This document shows, in pieces, positions 45,053 to 56,571 of a DNA stretch of 64,000 nucleotides. The stretch is from Pollenia angustigena. Taxonomy: Eukaryota > Arthropoda > Insecta > Diptera > Polleniidae. How positions within the stretch are numbered: the stretch's first letter is position 1; the number at the start of each line of letters is the position of its first letter. A model generated the notes under the pieces. The model saw only the letters and a list, made by a program, of their open reading frames with translations, ran no database searches and was not told where the DNA came from. The position numbers and the translations under genes were made by a program. The DNA lies in the NCBI GenBank assembly GCA_930367215.1, contig OV884058.1:108895802-108959801 (forward strand). Reading direction: 5' to 3'.

Positions 45053-46905
45053 TTAAGGGAAATGCAGTATCATTTTGCAAAGTGTGTGAAATAACATTAG
45101 TAAACCATAAGCCAGTATTAAACAAACACCTGAATTCGTGTAAGCATATACAAAATTGTAGTGCAATAAAGAACTGCAAACCAATCGAACAATTGGTTAC
45201 TTTAAACCTTGAAGATCATGCCATCAAAAGAGCCGAAATTAAAATTTGCACGTTTCTTGCCAACAATAACCTTCCGTTTTCGCTATCTGACTCATTTATT
45301 CCATTTTTGGTAAATACGCTTCCGGATTCCAAAATTGCGCGAAAAATTCATTTGGGTCGAACAAAGGCAACTAATATAGTCACAAGATTAGTTGGACCAG
45401 CATTTAAACAAGACATAATAAAAATTATTAGTACACCCGGAAATTTTTTTAGCATTATAATGGATGAGACAACAGACATTTCTGTTAAGAAGAAATGTGC
45501 ATTATGTGTAATATATTATCATCCAGACAATGAAAAAGTTGAAACTAATTTTTTGGATATTTTTGAAACAGAAAGTGGCAAAGCTGAAGACCTCAGTGAG
45601 GCACTTTTAAACTGGCTACGTTCTAATTCTGTGCCATTTGAAAATTTTATTGGATTTTCCTCTGACACAACAAATGTCATGGCTGGAGACCATAACTCTG
45701 TTTTTAGTCACTTAAAAAAGTCTGTGAAGAACATTGTATGCATTAAATGTAGTTGCCATCTAATACATCTAGTAGCGTCAAAAGCTTGTGCGAAATTACC
45801 AGGAACAGTAGAGGCCATGTTAAGAAGCATCGCAGGACACTTCTGTAGAAGTTCAAAAAGGATATTAAAACTTCAAGAATTTCAATATTACTATCAAGTA
45901 GAGAGCCATAAAATTTTAAGTCCAGCAGCAACACGATGGCTTTCACTTAAATCGTGTGTTGATAGAATTTTGGAACAATATACTGCTTTAACAGAATATT
46001 TTCGGTTGGAATTATTTGAGAATCCCACTAAAGGCAACCAAGAAATTTTTGATTTATTGAGTGATGGCATTACAAAAATTTATTTGGAATTTATGTCATA
46101 CACTTTGACTCTTTTAAACGATTTTAATCTAAAATTTCAGGCGGAAAAGCCTTGTCTACACCTTTTGCAATCTGAAGTTGAAAAATTAATTAAAACAATT
46201 GCTAGCAACTATTAAGAATTTAACTATGTAAAGGCAGCAGATGTTTTAAAAATAGAATTTACAAATCCAAAATATTTTTTGCCAATTGAAAAAATTTACT
46301 TAGGTGTTTTAGCTCATACTTCGCTTGCTACCCTAGTAGAAGAACAGCATAAGAAATATGATTTACTAAAAAATTGCCAATCATTTTATATCGAAGTTTT
46401 AAAACAAATAAATTTAAAATTCGTATTTACCGATGAAATATTTAATATTATAAATATGTTTAATTTAAAGGAAGCTCAATCGTTTAAAGAAAAGGATTTA
46501 TCTGCTGTACTAAAAAAATTTCCGTCTTTGATAAATTTTATCGACCAGAATGCTTTGCATAAGGAATGGCGTGAGCACGCTCTCCTCAACCACGAAGAGC
46601 TTGGGTTAAACAGTGACATGGCCGCTGATGAGTATTGGGCAAAAGTGTTTAATTTAAAAAATGTTGTTAATGAGCCGAAGTTTAAAAATTTGAAAAAAGT
46701 AGTTTGTTTAACATTTGTACTTCCATTTTCGAATGCATGTGTAGAGAGAATTTTTAGCCAACTAAAACTTATTAAGACTGATCATCGTAACCGACTAAAT
46801 ACTAATACAATAGCAGCTTTAATTATGGTGAAAGAAAACATTAAGGATGTTTCAACATACGATCCACCTAAATCGATGATTACTAGTAGTGTGAAGTTGT
46901 TCTGA
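44992..46905 (+). pseudogene. hAT transposase (BED finger, SCAND3/ZBED-like), one stop
   Basis: One frame of about 637 codons with a single in-frame TAA at 46213-46215. Near the start is a BED-type finger, SFCKVCEITL...LNKHLNSCKH. Then IIMDETTDISVKKKCALCV (catalytic Asp block), CSCHLIHLVASKACAKLPG, ATRWLSLKSCVDRILEQY (RW block) and, at the end, LPFSNACVERIFSQLKLIKT with NRLNTNTIAALIMVKENI (dimerisation). The frame has no upstream ATG: it opens at 44992 inside the palindrome arm and is stopped above it. Very recent decay or a readthrough-competent copy are both possible. Terminal repeats were not located. Confidence 0.85.
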
Positions 46906-47429
46906 GGAAATATAAACATATTTTCAGGAAATTTATATGAACTTTTTGATATAATCGCCTTAGTATAAACGCCTTAACTCTCATTTTAATTAAATTTATT
47001 AATAAAAATGGATTTGCTTTGATAACATCCAAAGATAGTTACATATAATTAATTTTTAAGTATGCCAAATGTATTTTTAAAAATTAAATGCCTAATATTT
47101 ATGACTATTTATAAAAATGAATTTATTTGAAATAATTTTCTTTACAATATTCATTAAATATGAAATAAAAATGTTATGTTAATAACTGCAAACGTTAAAA
47201 AAAGGTTTTTAAAATTTTTTTTATATGTTAAGATTTTAATATAAGCAGCACAGAAAAAAGTTTGTAAACAAAACATTTTAAAGTTTTCTTTTCCCTACAA
47301 AATTTATGGGGAAAGCAAAATTTCATAGGAAAAAACTGTTAAATTTTTGCATTATGCTTTTGCTTTTCAATTTTATTCACGATGGGCGAGATTTTTTAAT
47401 GCATTTCTTAATAGGATCAAAATATTAAA
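46906..47429. other. No gene; probable 3' flank of the hAT gene
   Basis: A+T-rich, with no coding signal and no recognised terminus. Confidence 0.5.
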
Positions 47430-47601
47430 CCTTTAAAAAACTGCAGTCAATGTAGAAAAACTGTTATTTCTTCAACTTCTTAATTTTTCATTGTCCAAGA
47501 AAAAACAGTCGCTGCCAACCCAGCTTAAAAATCGAAAAGATGTAAACAAATTTTCGGTTTTTGCTCGACAGTTTTGGGCTTCGTCTGCAGTTTTTTAAAC
47601 C
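47430..47601. mobile_element. AAAAAACTGCAG MITE (copy B)
   Basis: Ends CTTTAAAAAACTGCAGTC and complement CTGCAGTTTTTTAAA. The interior matches 42977-43179 with an internal deletion. Confidence 0.75.
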
Positions 47602-47846
47602 ATGCCTTTACCACAGTTTTTTGCCAATGTACATTAAATTTTGAGTATAAATAAAACAAGGTACGTCTGCAACAAATCTTATACACTCTTCACAGCTGTA
47701 TTAAAAATCGTACCAAAACCTTAAATTCGACTGGCTCTTTTTTAACATATAATACTCCTTATAAAGAAAAAAAAGTTACTTATAAACCGATTTTGTTAAT
47801 TTTCGCTATCAGTATTCTACTAAAATTATGAGAGGACATCAAAAAG
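47602..47846. other. Short spacer
   Basis: No feature recognised. Confidence 0.5.
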
Positions 47847-47850
47847 TTAA

Positions 47851-48167
47851 GCTGGAGGTCCACACCACGCGTTACTCGCTTTTTCGCAGCATACGCAGCT
47901 GTCAAAAAAGTCGAATCTGCGTAGTTATACGTAGTAAGTTACATGCACAAAAGCGTAGATGCCTTGAGGCGAAAAGTAGGTTTACTTTTGTAAGCGTCAC
48001 AAGCAGCGTTCGAACAAATCAACTGATTTTGACAAATCAAATTTTATTTTTACTTGTGCTGCTGCTGCATAAAAAGCGTTGCATGTAACTTGAAACGTAG
48101 AACGCAAGTAAGGTTATAAAAGCATGCGCTGCGTGGAGGTAAAAACGCGTGTTATGGACCTCCAGCT
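47851..48167. mobile_element. 317-bp TTAA MITE, full copy
   Basis: Ends GCTGGAGGTCCACACCACG and complement, with TTAA at 47847-47850 and 48168-48171. Complete relative of the truncated copy at 30115. An 86-codon frame inside is not a gene. Confidence 0.85.
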
Positions 48168-48171
48168 TTAA

Positions 48172-48606
48172 GGTTTATACATATGTATGTAGGTAAAAAC
48201 TAGAAATCTATGGGTAAAAATTAAAAGCCACTTGTAGAGCGGTCTTCTGATTATGATCTGACGAGAAACGTTAAAAAACATTTCCTTTTTTAATTACTAC
48301 TTTTTTATACATTTTCTGACACTTTCGTTTTATAATCTTGAAATGTTTAACATACAAGTCTTAAGAAAATCTTAAAATGGTTATTTCCGGAGTACAAAAC
48401 AACAAAGTTAAACTTTGTTTTTATTTCGTCAAACCATCATCGAATGAACCTTTTGCGGCCCTGTGTAAATAAAGTTTTCAAGAATTTTCACAATTTTATT
48501 AAGACGACTTCGCAATTTTTAAAGAAAATCTTCGCTAGGAATTGAAAAGCAAAAGCAAGATATAATAAAGCAATTTACTTGTTGGGGATGAGAACGAGAC
48601 AAAGTG
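48172..48606. other. No gene recognised
   Basis: Non-coding spacer. Confidence 0.5.
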
Positions 48607-48751
48607 CCAATTCACACGTTGCAAGTCTTATTGATCAGCTTGCTACCTTATAGGCGAGAGAGAGTGAGAGAAAAACGTTTCTTTTCCTCTCGTCACTCTC
48701 GTTATAAAGTAGCAAGCTGATCAATAAGACTTGCAACGTGTGAATTGGGAC
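48607..48751. mobile_element. Palindromic MITE, GCAAGTCTTATTGATCAGC
   Basis: Arms of about 50 bp: CCAATTCACACGTTGCAAGT and the complement, with a short centre of GAGAG/CTCTC. Related in its inner part (TTGCTAC(C/T)TTATAGGCGAGAG) to copies A and B at 34271 and 43766. Flanking ACAAAG repeats suggest a duplication of 7-8 bp. Confidence 0.8.
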
Positions 48752-50459
48752 AAAGCAACGAATGAAATATTAACGACAGCGTTGCCAGAAGATTTGGAAG
48801 GAAAATCTTCATTTGGCGAAAAAAAATCTTATTTTTAAGAGTTGACAAAAAATCAACCAATTGTTGACGGGACTGTAAGAAAAGATAAACTCACTGTTTA
48901 TTGTTGTTGTTTTTGCTTGAGCTTTGATATTGTTGCAGGTAAAACTGCGGCTTATAATTTTTATTCGCTCTGCAATTTTATTTGTATAATATCTTTAGCT
49001 TTTCTAAAATCTTTGGATGAAGTTTCCTGACGATCTGGCCTAGTAATAGCTTATCCCATCAACAATAAATTTCAGTTTATCAATAGTATGAAATGGAAAT
49101 TTAGCACATTTAAACGAAACCTGTTTAATTAAAAATCTTAAAATTTGTTTGTGACATGGGCAAACAAGTAAAAATTATTTATTATTATTAAGAACATGCT
49201 TCTTATTATGGAAACTATTTAAATTGAAATACAGACGTACATAAATACATAATTGCGGTATTTATTCAAAATTAAATTGTGTTTTTAGTTATACTAGTGT
49301 TCGCCTAATGTACACATGAAGAAATAATAGTATGTACTTCTAAGTATATGTATATGAACTGACATGTTTCGAGCATTTATTTTTTTCCGTCGTAGTGGAT
49401 CGATTTGCGAGGGACCAACTTTGGTTCGTATTTTATTTAATTTTGTAAGTTCTTTTATATCGAATATTTGAAAATGTCAATTGAAAAACAAAAAAGTATC
49501 AAAACATCTCCTTTGTAGATTGTCATCCACCCAGAATACCAAAAAGCTCCCCCTTACATATTCTTATTTACTCAGGACCATGCACGTTTAATTTTATCTT
49601 TATAGGTCGAAAACTAACAAAAATTCAAAAAGTACCTACCAGACGAAAAACAAAAACTGCCAACATTTTTCATCTTTTAGGCTTTCATTCACTCAGGAGC
49701 CTGCACCTATAATGTTATGTTTCTAAGTTCAATATTAAAATTTAAAACTTATCACATGCAGCACGGAAAAGTAAAAAAAAGAAATTTAATATCCCGTATT
49801 TATATAGTCGAAAAAAACCGGTTTCTAAAAAATGTCGAATAATTGACCACCCTACTTGTTTTATTATTTGATAATTAAAAAAAAAAACTAGCTTTTTATT
49901 TACATATGCGCTCTTCATATTTGTTAGTAGCAAATTTTAACGCTTCCCAGCAGACTGAAACAGAAAAAAATGTAAATGAGTTGTAGAACAAGCTTATCAT
50001 AAGAGATTTCCTACAACATGACAACAAATATGATTCCAAATGACTTATTCTCGCTATAGTTTAATAAGTGTTTTTGAGAATGATGTCCCGTTATTTGACG
50101 CATGCCTTAATTTTGTATTATTAGTTAAAGTTTTCAGTCTTTGTGCTTGGTTCGTCGAAGTGGTTTTAAATTGTTTTAAACGGTGCACAATTGTAAAAAA
50201 GTAATTAAATATTATATAAGTTAAAAACTTTTTGTTAATATGACATATAAATTTCAACAGTAAAGAATGTAATCAATCTTATTAAAGTTTAGAAAAGTAT
50301 TTTTCTGTAAGCTTATTCTAATATTAGACTTGTTAGCTTATATTATATTATCGCAAGGGATCAGTTTTCATTATTAATTATACATATACTATAAACAAAA
50401 ATTTATTTATTAAATTATTAGCAGCTTCGTAGTAAGAGAATTCCGTGGCATTCAGTAGT

Positions 50460-51240
50460 TTCGTTTTATGGGGGTTATTGCTCTCCCTCCGTCAACTCCG
50501 CCCATTTTTCTTTTAAAATTTACCATAATAGTGGATTTGACCACGTTTGAAGACTATAGCTATCATAGTTCTTCAGTAATGCGATAATTAATATTTGCAT
50601 CTTATGGGAGGTATTGCTCCCCCTGCGCCTACCCGCTTTATTTTTATTTTCAAAAGTGTAGTATACCATTAGAATGACTTCTAAAAAGTTTGAATGTTCT
50701 CATTATAACAGTTCTTAAGATATGCGATATTAAACATTGGCGTCCAATGGGGGGTACCACTTCCCCCGCTGTTATTTTATTTAAATTTTGGGGCTCAGAA
50801 GATCCAACTACCAAAAGTTCAACAAAATGCTTGCAGCGGCTCTTAAAATATGCGATATTTAATATTGGCATCCACGAAAAAATATGGCACCGCCTCTTTG
50901 TCCAATCACACCTTTTTGAACCCTACGACACATTAATTCAGAACAATAGCCTTCTGTGAAATTTTGATGACGATCGGTTCAGTAGTTTATTAGATATAAC
51001 GTTTTTTACTTTTTCTATAAAGGGTCCACGCCCACTTTTCATGCCAAGAACATATTTACCAAATATTATGGCCTTAGGTCAAAAAATATCATAGATAACA
51101 CGATTTAAAATTTTGGGTTGTATGGGCGTGGCATCGCCCCTTTGCCCAATCACAATTTTATATAGCCTAATGTCTCTTACATGCTGTGAAAATTTCAATG
51201 CCATCGGTCAAGTAGTTTGGCCTTCTATAAGGCACAAATA
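50460..51240. repeat. Periodic dispersed repeat, ~130-bp units
   Basis: Diverged units each hold an (A)ATGCGATA(A)TT(A)AA(C/T)ATT block followed by a GG(G/T)A...CCCC block: 50579, 50719 and 50847, and a partial one at 50466. Also TGGGCGTGGCATCGCCCCTT near 51123. Small frames across it are not genes. Confidence 0.55.
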
Positions 51241-51251
51241 TATATACATAT

Positions 51252-51501
51252 ATCGCTCATTTGCTGCAAGACCGGCATAACTCAAAAAAAATCCATTTCG
51301 TGATAAACGCGTTTAAAGTTTTTGTTTTGTTCTAACTACTTAGAAAAAAAGAAGATACATTCTCTTCAAACTGGGAAAGTATAAAATATATAAAGATGAA
51401 TTTAAAACACAATATAAAGAAAAACAAAGCGAAAATTCTGCATCTCTAACTCCAACATTGCATTTTTTGAGTTATGCCGCTCTTGCAGCAAATGAGCGAT
51501 A
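51252..51501. mobile_element. MITE with TATCGCTCATTTGCTGC ends
   Basis: Inverted arms of about 36-40 bp (CGCTCATTTGCTGCAAGA and complement; inner ATAACTCAAAAAA) in TA-rich flanks, so the duplication is ambiguous. Part of a 128-codon minus frame overlaps it and is rejected. Confidence 0.75.
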
Positions 51502-52496
51502 TATATATACAAATATTCATACATACAGTCACTTTTATATATATAGATTATAACTCCGAAAATATTGAACAGATTTAAATAAAATATATATATTGTGTAC
51601 TTCCGTAAGAAAATATCTTTCAAATGGTGAATATTTTCGGTTGACGTACAGAGGAGGAAAGTGTTCTTTAGTGTTTTGCCTTTGCCGATTTCTGTATAAA
51701 TTTTTTCTAAAATTATACCTATTTTAAATTTATTTAATTTCTTATAAATAAGATCGTTAAAGAGTCCATCTAAACAAAGAAGTTTCATTGAAAGTTATTT
51801 ATTGCTAAAATTAGAGATATATTAATTATGGGCAAGAAGATTTTAGTTCGGGATTTATTAAGAATTTTTTGATACCGTTTTGAATCGGAGGCATTTTGAG
51901 AAAATTGCATTTAAAAAAAAAGCTCATTGAAATTATATGGATTTTCCTAAATATACCTATTCCTAATGGAATAGTTACTTAAATAATGTTGGTACACCTT
52001 TTAAAAGATATTCTTAAGCAATTGTGTATATATGTATACTTTGTTTAAAAATTATCATAAGCATGGAATGTGGAATTTTCAGTCTAAAAGCTTTGGTATT
52101 AAATACATGAACCTTTTTTGTTCTTTAATACATGAAACTTTATAAAAACATAAGTTTTTTTCTTTTTACAAATTAATATTTTTCATCAATATTTTCAAAA
52201 TCCGCTAATCTGAGATGCTTTTTTTATATTTTGTATGCCCAGAAATAATGATGCATTTTTGTGTACAAAAGTGTGCAAAACCAATAAACAACAAGCTGAC
52301 ACAAAACCTCATTGTTTTTAAAATTTATTCTTTAAAAAAACTTGTGTGTATGTATGTTGTACAAACTTAAAGCAAAAAATCTTTATTTCTAAAAATAAAA
52401 AAACTTCATTTAAGAAAAAAATGTTCAAATTTTTTTTCGGTCAAAAAATCTTCAAAAATAATATCAAATCTTTATTCTGGCAACGTTGATTAACGA

Positions 52497-53584
52497 GATT
52501 AAAAGGCGATTATTGGAACTGCTTAATTTTATTTTTTTCTTGCCTTTAAATGTGTTCACATATTTATTTTCCTTGTGCATGCAAAATCATCATATAATCA
52601 ACTAAATACCAGGTACGCTCAAAGCTTAAACAACTGTACAATAAAAAAAAAAACAGCATGGCTTTTTATTTTTTTTATGTTATTATAGGGTATGTGTGTG
52701 TGTAAACATTTTAAAATTCCTATCACAAAACAACAATAAGAAGCACTGAAAAAAGGCAAAGCAAAATATAGTCAGCTGGCGCTCTGAGCGACCCTTATGA
52801 ATGATGATTATGCAATGGTATGGTACAATAACAATTTCTTTATTCAACAATCGTAAAATGTTTTTTTTTTTTTTTTTTTGTTATTTCGCAGTTTAACAAA
52901 AATGATGGCAACGCTACGGCTGATTCATATTTAATGTTTTTCTAAAACATTATTTTTATGAAGTCCTTATGATTCTCATATTCTTTTTTAACGAAAACTG
53001 CTGTATAAATAACACAAAATACTTTTTATTATTACGGCGGTCTTGATCTCTCAGGTGGAAAGGTTGTTCACAGCCCTTTAATTGTGAAATTGAAACAAGA
53101 GTGATTGCAGACCCATGTGTCTCAGTTAATGAATGAAAAAAAAATTATTAAAATAATTAAAAAGAGTGTGAAAACAATACACCCGCTGAAATTTCAAGCT
53201 TTGGCAGGCGGCGTGTATAAATTACAAAGTTTGAAGAGAGATTGAAAAATTGTGATCGCTTTTTTTGTTGTTGTTTGTTTGTAGGTCGCAACTTATTAAA
53301 AAAGAAAACAAAAGATCAAAAAAAGTAAGCAGAAAAATGATTTCTTTTGTTCAATTAAATTTTAGAATTCGTTTTTTTTATTTCAAATTTAGTTGTACAA
53401 AAAAATATTTCTTCGACATAGAAATAGGCCGCTAAATGAAGTTCTTTAGAAAAATTCATATACATAATAATATTTTTTATCAAAATGAAAACAAAGAAAA
53501 TACCTATAAGCGATTTGTTTTGTATTCTGTCAGAAGAAATCCTGAATTATTCATTCATCCCCTTATTTATAAAAAAAATTTTAA
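52497..53584. other. No gene; part of a dispersed repeat
   Basis: 53175-53260 is the inverted homologue of 31801-31875. A run of about 19 T is near 52861-52879. No coding signal. Confidence 0.5.
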
Positions 53585-53715
53585 GGTGTTTTCTTTTCTA
53601 CAAAAAATGTGACATTTTATTTAAAAAAATGCAATTTGGTGTCTGTTTCTTAAAAATTTTGCTCCTGAAAAGGAAGAGTTTTTTTTAGAATAAAACAAGC
53701 CACCCTTTTCGGGGG
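53585..53715. repeat. One-armed copy of the palindromic MITE
   Basis: GGTGTTTTCTTTTCTACAAA through AATTTTGCTCCTG and the loop match 17212-17419, but the second arm is absent. Confidence 0.75.
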
Positions 53716-54613
53716 GGAAGAAAATAGAAGGTCAATTTAAGAACTTGGTATAGAAAAATCGATTTAAAAATCTAAAATATATTTCATAAATAAAGCATTT
53801 ATTTATTTTTCTCAATAGAAACATTTTATAGGTTGAGTTTGTTATTCCTAAAAATATCGGAAATAAGCAGAAAATTGCTTAAACGTGCAAATGCATAAAA
53901 GATTAAGCAATCAGAGAGCTTTTCATACGTTTATGCATCTTCCAAAAAAAAAAAGGAGAATGACCGTAATGTTGTATTGTATTGTCTTGTATCCAATTAT
54001 TTGACTTTTGTTTTAGTTCGAGTAAGGAATAAATCCATTTTTTAAATTTTAATATATGTACATTAGGGCTTAGCTTTTTCGGCCTGTTTGCGAATATCAA
54101 AAACGGCATAGTATAGTCGTGTAGAACATTAAAAGTTATAAATAAAAAATATGATATTTTTTTCGGATTATTTAAAAAGTTCACGCAGGGATCGGGTTGA
54201 AGTTTGAACAGAACAATTTTTATCTCACGGATATTTAAAAAAATAATATTTGTATATACATATTCCAATACGAATCACTCAAATGCTATTTTGAAATTTA
54301 TCCACTGCTTTAGATTTAAAAATTTTCCTACGGTTTACAATAAATCACGGCTCAAAATTTTTTGGAAGGTTTTAGAAATTTGCTTCCCTGCGTGAGGTTT
54401 TCCGCAAAACTACGGGAGACAAGTGTTTTTATTACTAAAACAATCTTGGCCACTTCGTGGTACTATGCCAATAATTTGGTTATACGAGTAGGCCTAATGT
54501 ACATAGTTATGAACTTAAAGTATGAAGTATGTTTGTAAGTATATAAAAAGGCATATTTGAATGAACTTTCAAGACAGAATCGCTTACAAAATTTTTAAAG
54601 TTCATCAATAACT
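53716..54613. other. No gene recognised
   Basis: A 121-codon minus-strand frame (53903-54268) and smaller frames have no recognisable domain. A 10-bp inverted pair, TCACGCAGGG and CCCTGCGTGA, lies at 54180 and 54388. Confidence 0.45.
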
Positions 54614-54635
54614 ACACAGAAAAAATTAAAATGTA

Positions 54636-54979
54636 AATTATAACTTTGGAAGTTATTTTTGTAAAAAAAAACAATTTTTTAATTCACTTTTTAAAAGAAA
54701 CCACTTTATTGATTCATTATTAAATTTAAACTAAACTTAAGAATTTTATTTTTAATCATACAATAACTTAAAACTAAATATTATTTGCATGGTAATCAAA
54801 ATGACACGCTGTTGTTATTTTGCAATATTGATTATTCGGAATTCTATTGACACGCGCTGTTGTTGTTTGGGCAATACTGCTTACTTGAGAGTTTATTTAC
54901 CTGTCTGCGTTTATGTCAGCAATCTAATTATTGTGAAACATTTTTGTAATAGGGGCATTCAACGTTTCTTGCGTTAACA
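54636..54979 (-). repeat. 3' LTR of the errantivirus
   Basis: 344 bp. On the minus strand it starts TGTTAACGCAAGAAACG and ends AAGTTATAATT. The short frame of 62 codons seen in both LTRs is not a gene. Confidence 0.95.
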
Positions 54980-54990
54980 CCTCCCCTTTT
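54980..54990 (-). other. Polypurine tract
   Basis: On the minus strand, AAAAGGGGAGG lies immediately before the LTR start TGTTAACG. It is the plus-strand primer for reverse transcription. Confidence 0.9.
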
Positions 54991-55011
54991 AATTTCGAAC
55001 GTCCCGGTCGA

Positions 55012-56560
55012 TCAAAAATATGGAATATTGGAGATTCTTGTTATGCTGGGTTTTTCAGGTTTCCTAGTATCCGATAATTCTGGCATGGATGTATGTATCG
55101 ATGGGATTGCCTCCAGTGTTGTTGGAATGATTACTGTTTTACCGCTTTTTTTAAATATCTTTGTCTTGGCTAGCAAAATGACCATGAATATTATCGATAT
55201 TAGAGAGAGACTTACGTTGACTGTAAATCCCTTTTTGTTTCTGTCATCCAGCAGATCTATTATTTCAGTGTTATTTGCTCGTAATTCTTTCACCATTTCT
55301 AATGATAGAGTTTCTTCTATATTCTGGTGCAGATACTTAGTTTGTAAGATAGCTGGTAATGGTTGCAATCTTGTTGTTTCAAAAAAATCATAAGTTCTAT
55401 TGGCTATTGTCACAGATGTATTGAAGAACTGTACCACATAGGTTCCGGTAAGATTTTGCGGTTCAGTATCAATAAAAATTGTTCCATTGAATTGGTTCAG
55501 AAGAATTGTTCCTGGCGCAATTTCTTCTAGGGTGGGGATGCCTCGATTGTCTATTAAGCTGCATTTTGCCACTTTACTTTTAATCAAGTTCGCTAGACAC
55601 ATATCGCTTTCAATATCATCCAAATTATTTCTATTGCATATTGTAATATTATTATAACCTTTGCATTCATTTTTCATACCATACATTACATTATCGCATA
55701 TTAGGATGTTTTGATATTTTATTTTGTTCACATATTTTCCTAACTTAATGGGTCTTATTAGCATTTTGTTACATGAATTTAAATGTGTGGTAGGTATACT
55801 TAATATATAGATAATAGAATCATGATTAGATGCTATTTTTATTTCAGAAAACTCAAATGCTTGTTCCAAGTTTATAAAAGGTATGGAATCTTTATTTATT
55901 ATTTGTTTTACGATATCAATTTCTTTAGCTGTTAATAAGAAGGAATTAACTACACCCACTTTTGCCCAATGCATGGCGTGTTGAATGTTAATTAATTCTT
56001 CCTTAACACTGTCTAATTTATACTTAAGTATTGTTATTAATTGTTCTTTTACATTTTCACTTTTATTATAATTATTCTTATGATTAAATGTTTCAATTAT
56101 ACTGTTTGTTATATGAGTTAATTCATTAATTTTTTCTACTGTTACTTTATTAATAATAGCTTGTTTGTTGTTATTTCTTAATACTTTGTTTGTTTTTTTT
56201 GTTAATATTTCGAAATCTTCATGATCGGGGCTTCCTGCAATCCACTTCCATGCGGAGCCTATAAAATCTAGGGATCTTTTTGACCTTGGTTTTAATCTGT
56301 CCAGATATGATTGAAGTTCTGTAGCTTCATGATTTAAAAAGGGTTGCAAAAAGTGAGAAGAACTAATATCATGGTTTAGTGTTTCTTGCAGTTTATTTAT
56401 TAAGTCTTGATATATATTTGTGTCAATGACGTGTATTAATTTAAATGTACCAGTTTGCAATTTTGCTAGTCCGGAGTTCCATGTTACTATTTGTGAATTA
56501 GAATAGTCCAAAATTTTCACGTCGGCCGAAACCAGTGTTAGAAATGTCCTGAAAATTAAA
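55012..56560 (-). CDS. env: errantivirus envelope glycoprotein
   Basis: Type I membrane fusion glycoprotein expected at the cell surface or particle membrane. The open frame of about 502 codons (55012-56520) continues upstream to a splice-acceptor-like TTTTCAG near 56553 and has no ATG, so a spliced leader exon is inferred. Just after the acceptor TFLTLVSADV looks like the end of a signal peptide. RSKR at about residues 79-82 is a furin-like site, followed by LDFIGSAWKWIAGSPD, the conserved errantivirus fusion-region motif. A membrane segment (LSLISIIFMVILLAK, about 437-451) precedes a tail of about 50 residues. No internal stops. Confidence 0.85.
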
Positions 56561-56571
56561 GTTTTTCTTCT

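Larger units (their letters stand above)
48777..52488. mobile_element. 3.7-kb hAT-type element, TSD ATTAACGA
   Basis: Ends CAGCGTTGCCAGAAGATTTG and complement ATTCTGGCAACGTTG, with a perfect 8-bp duplication ATTAACGA (48769-48776 and 52489-52496). No transposase was found over 3.7 kb. It contains a periodic repeat and a MITE. AAATCTT/AAGATTT motifs repeat near both ends. Confidence 0.9.

Noticed and set aside
51402..51788. 128-codon minus-strand frame
   Set aside because: Crosses a MITE arm, is low complexity and has no recognisable domain.
53903..54268. 121-codon minus-strand frame
   Set aside because: A+T-rich composition and no domain or supporting signal.
54789..54977. 62-codon frame present twice (also 63593-63781)
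   Set aside because: It is duplicated only because it lies in both LTRs, antisense to the element.
55028..55393. 121-codon plus-strand frame
   Set aside because: Antisense shadow of env.
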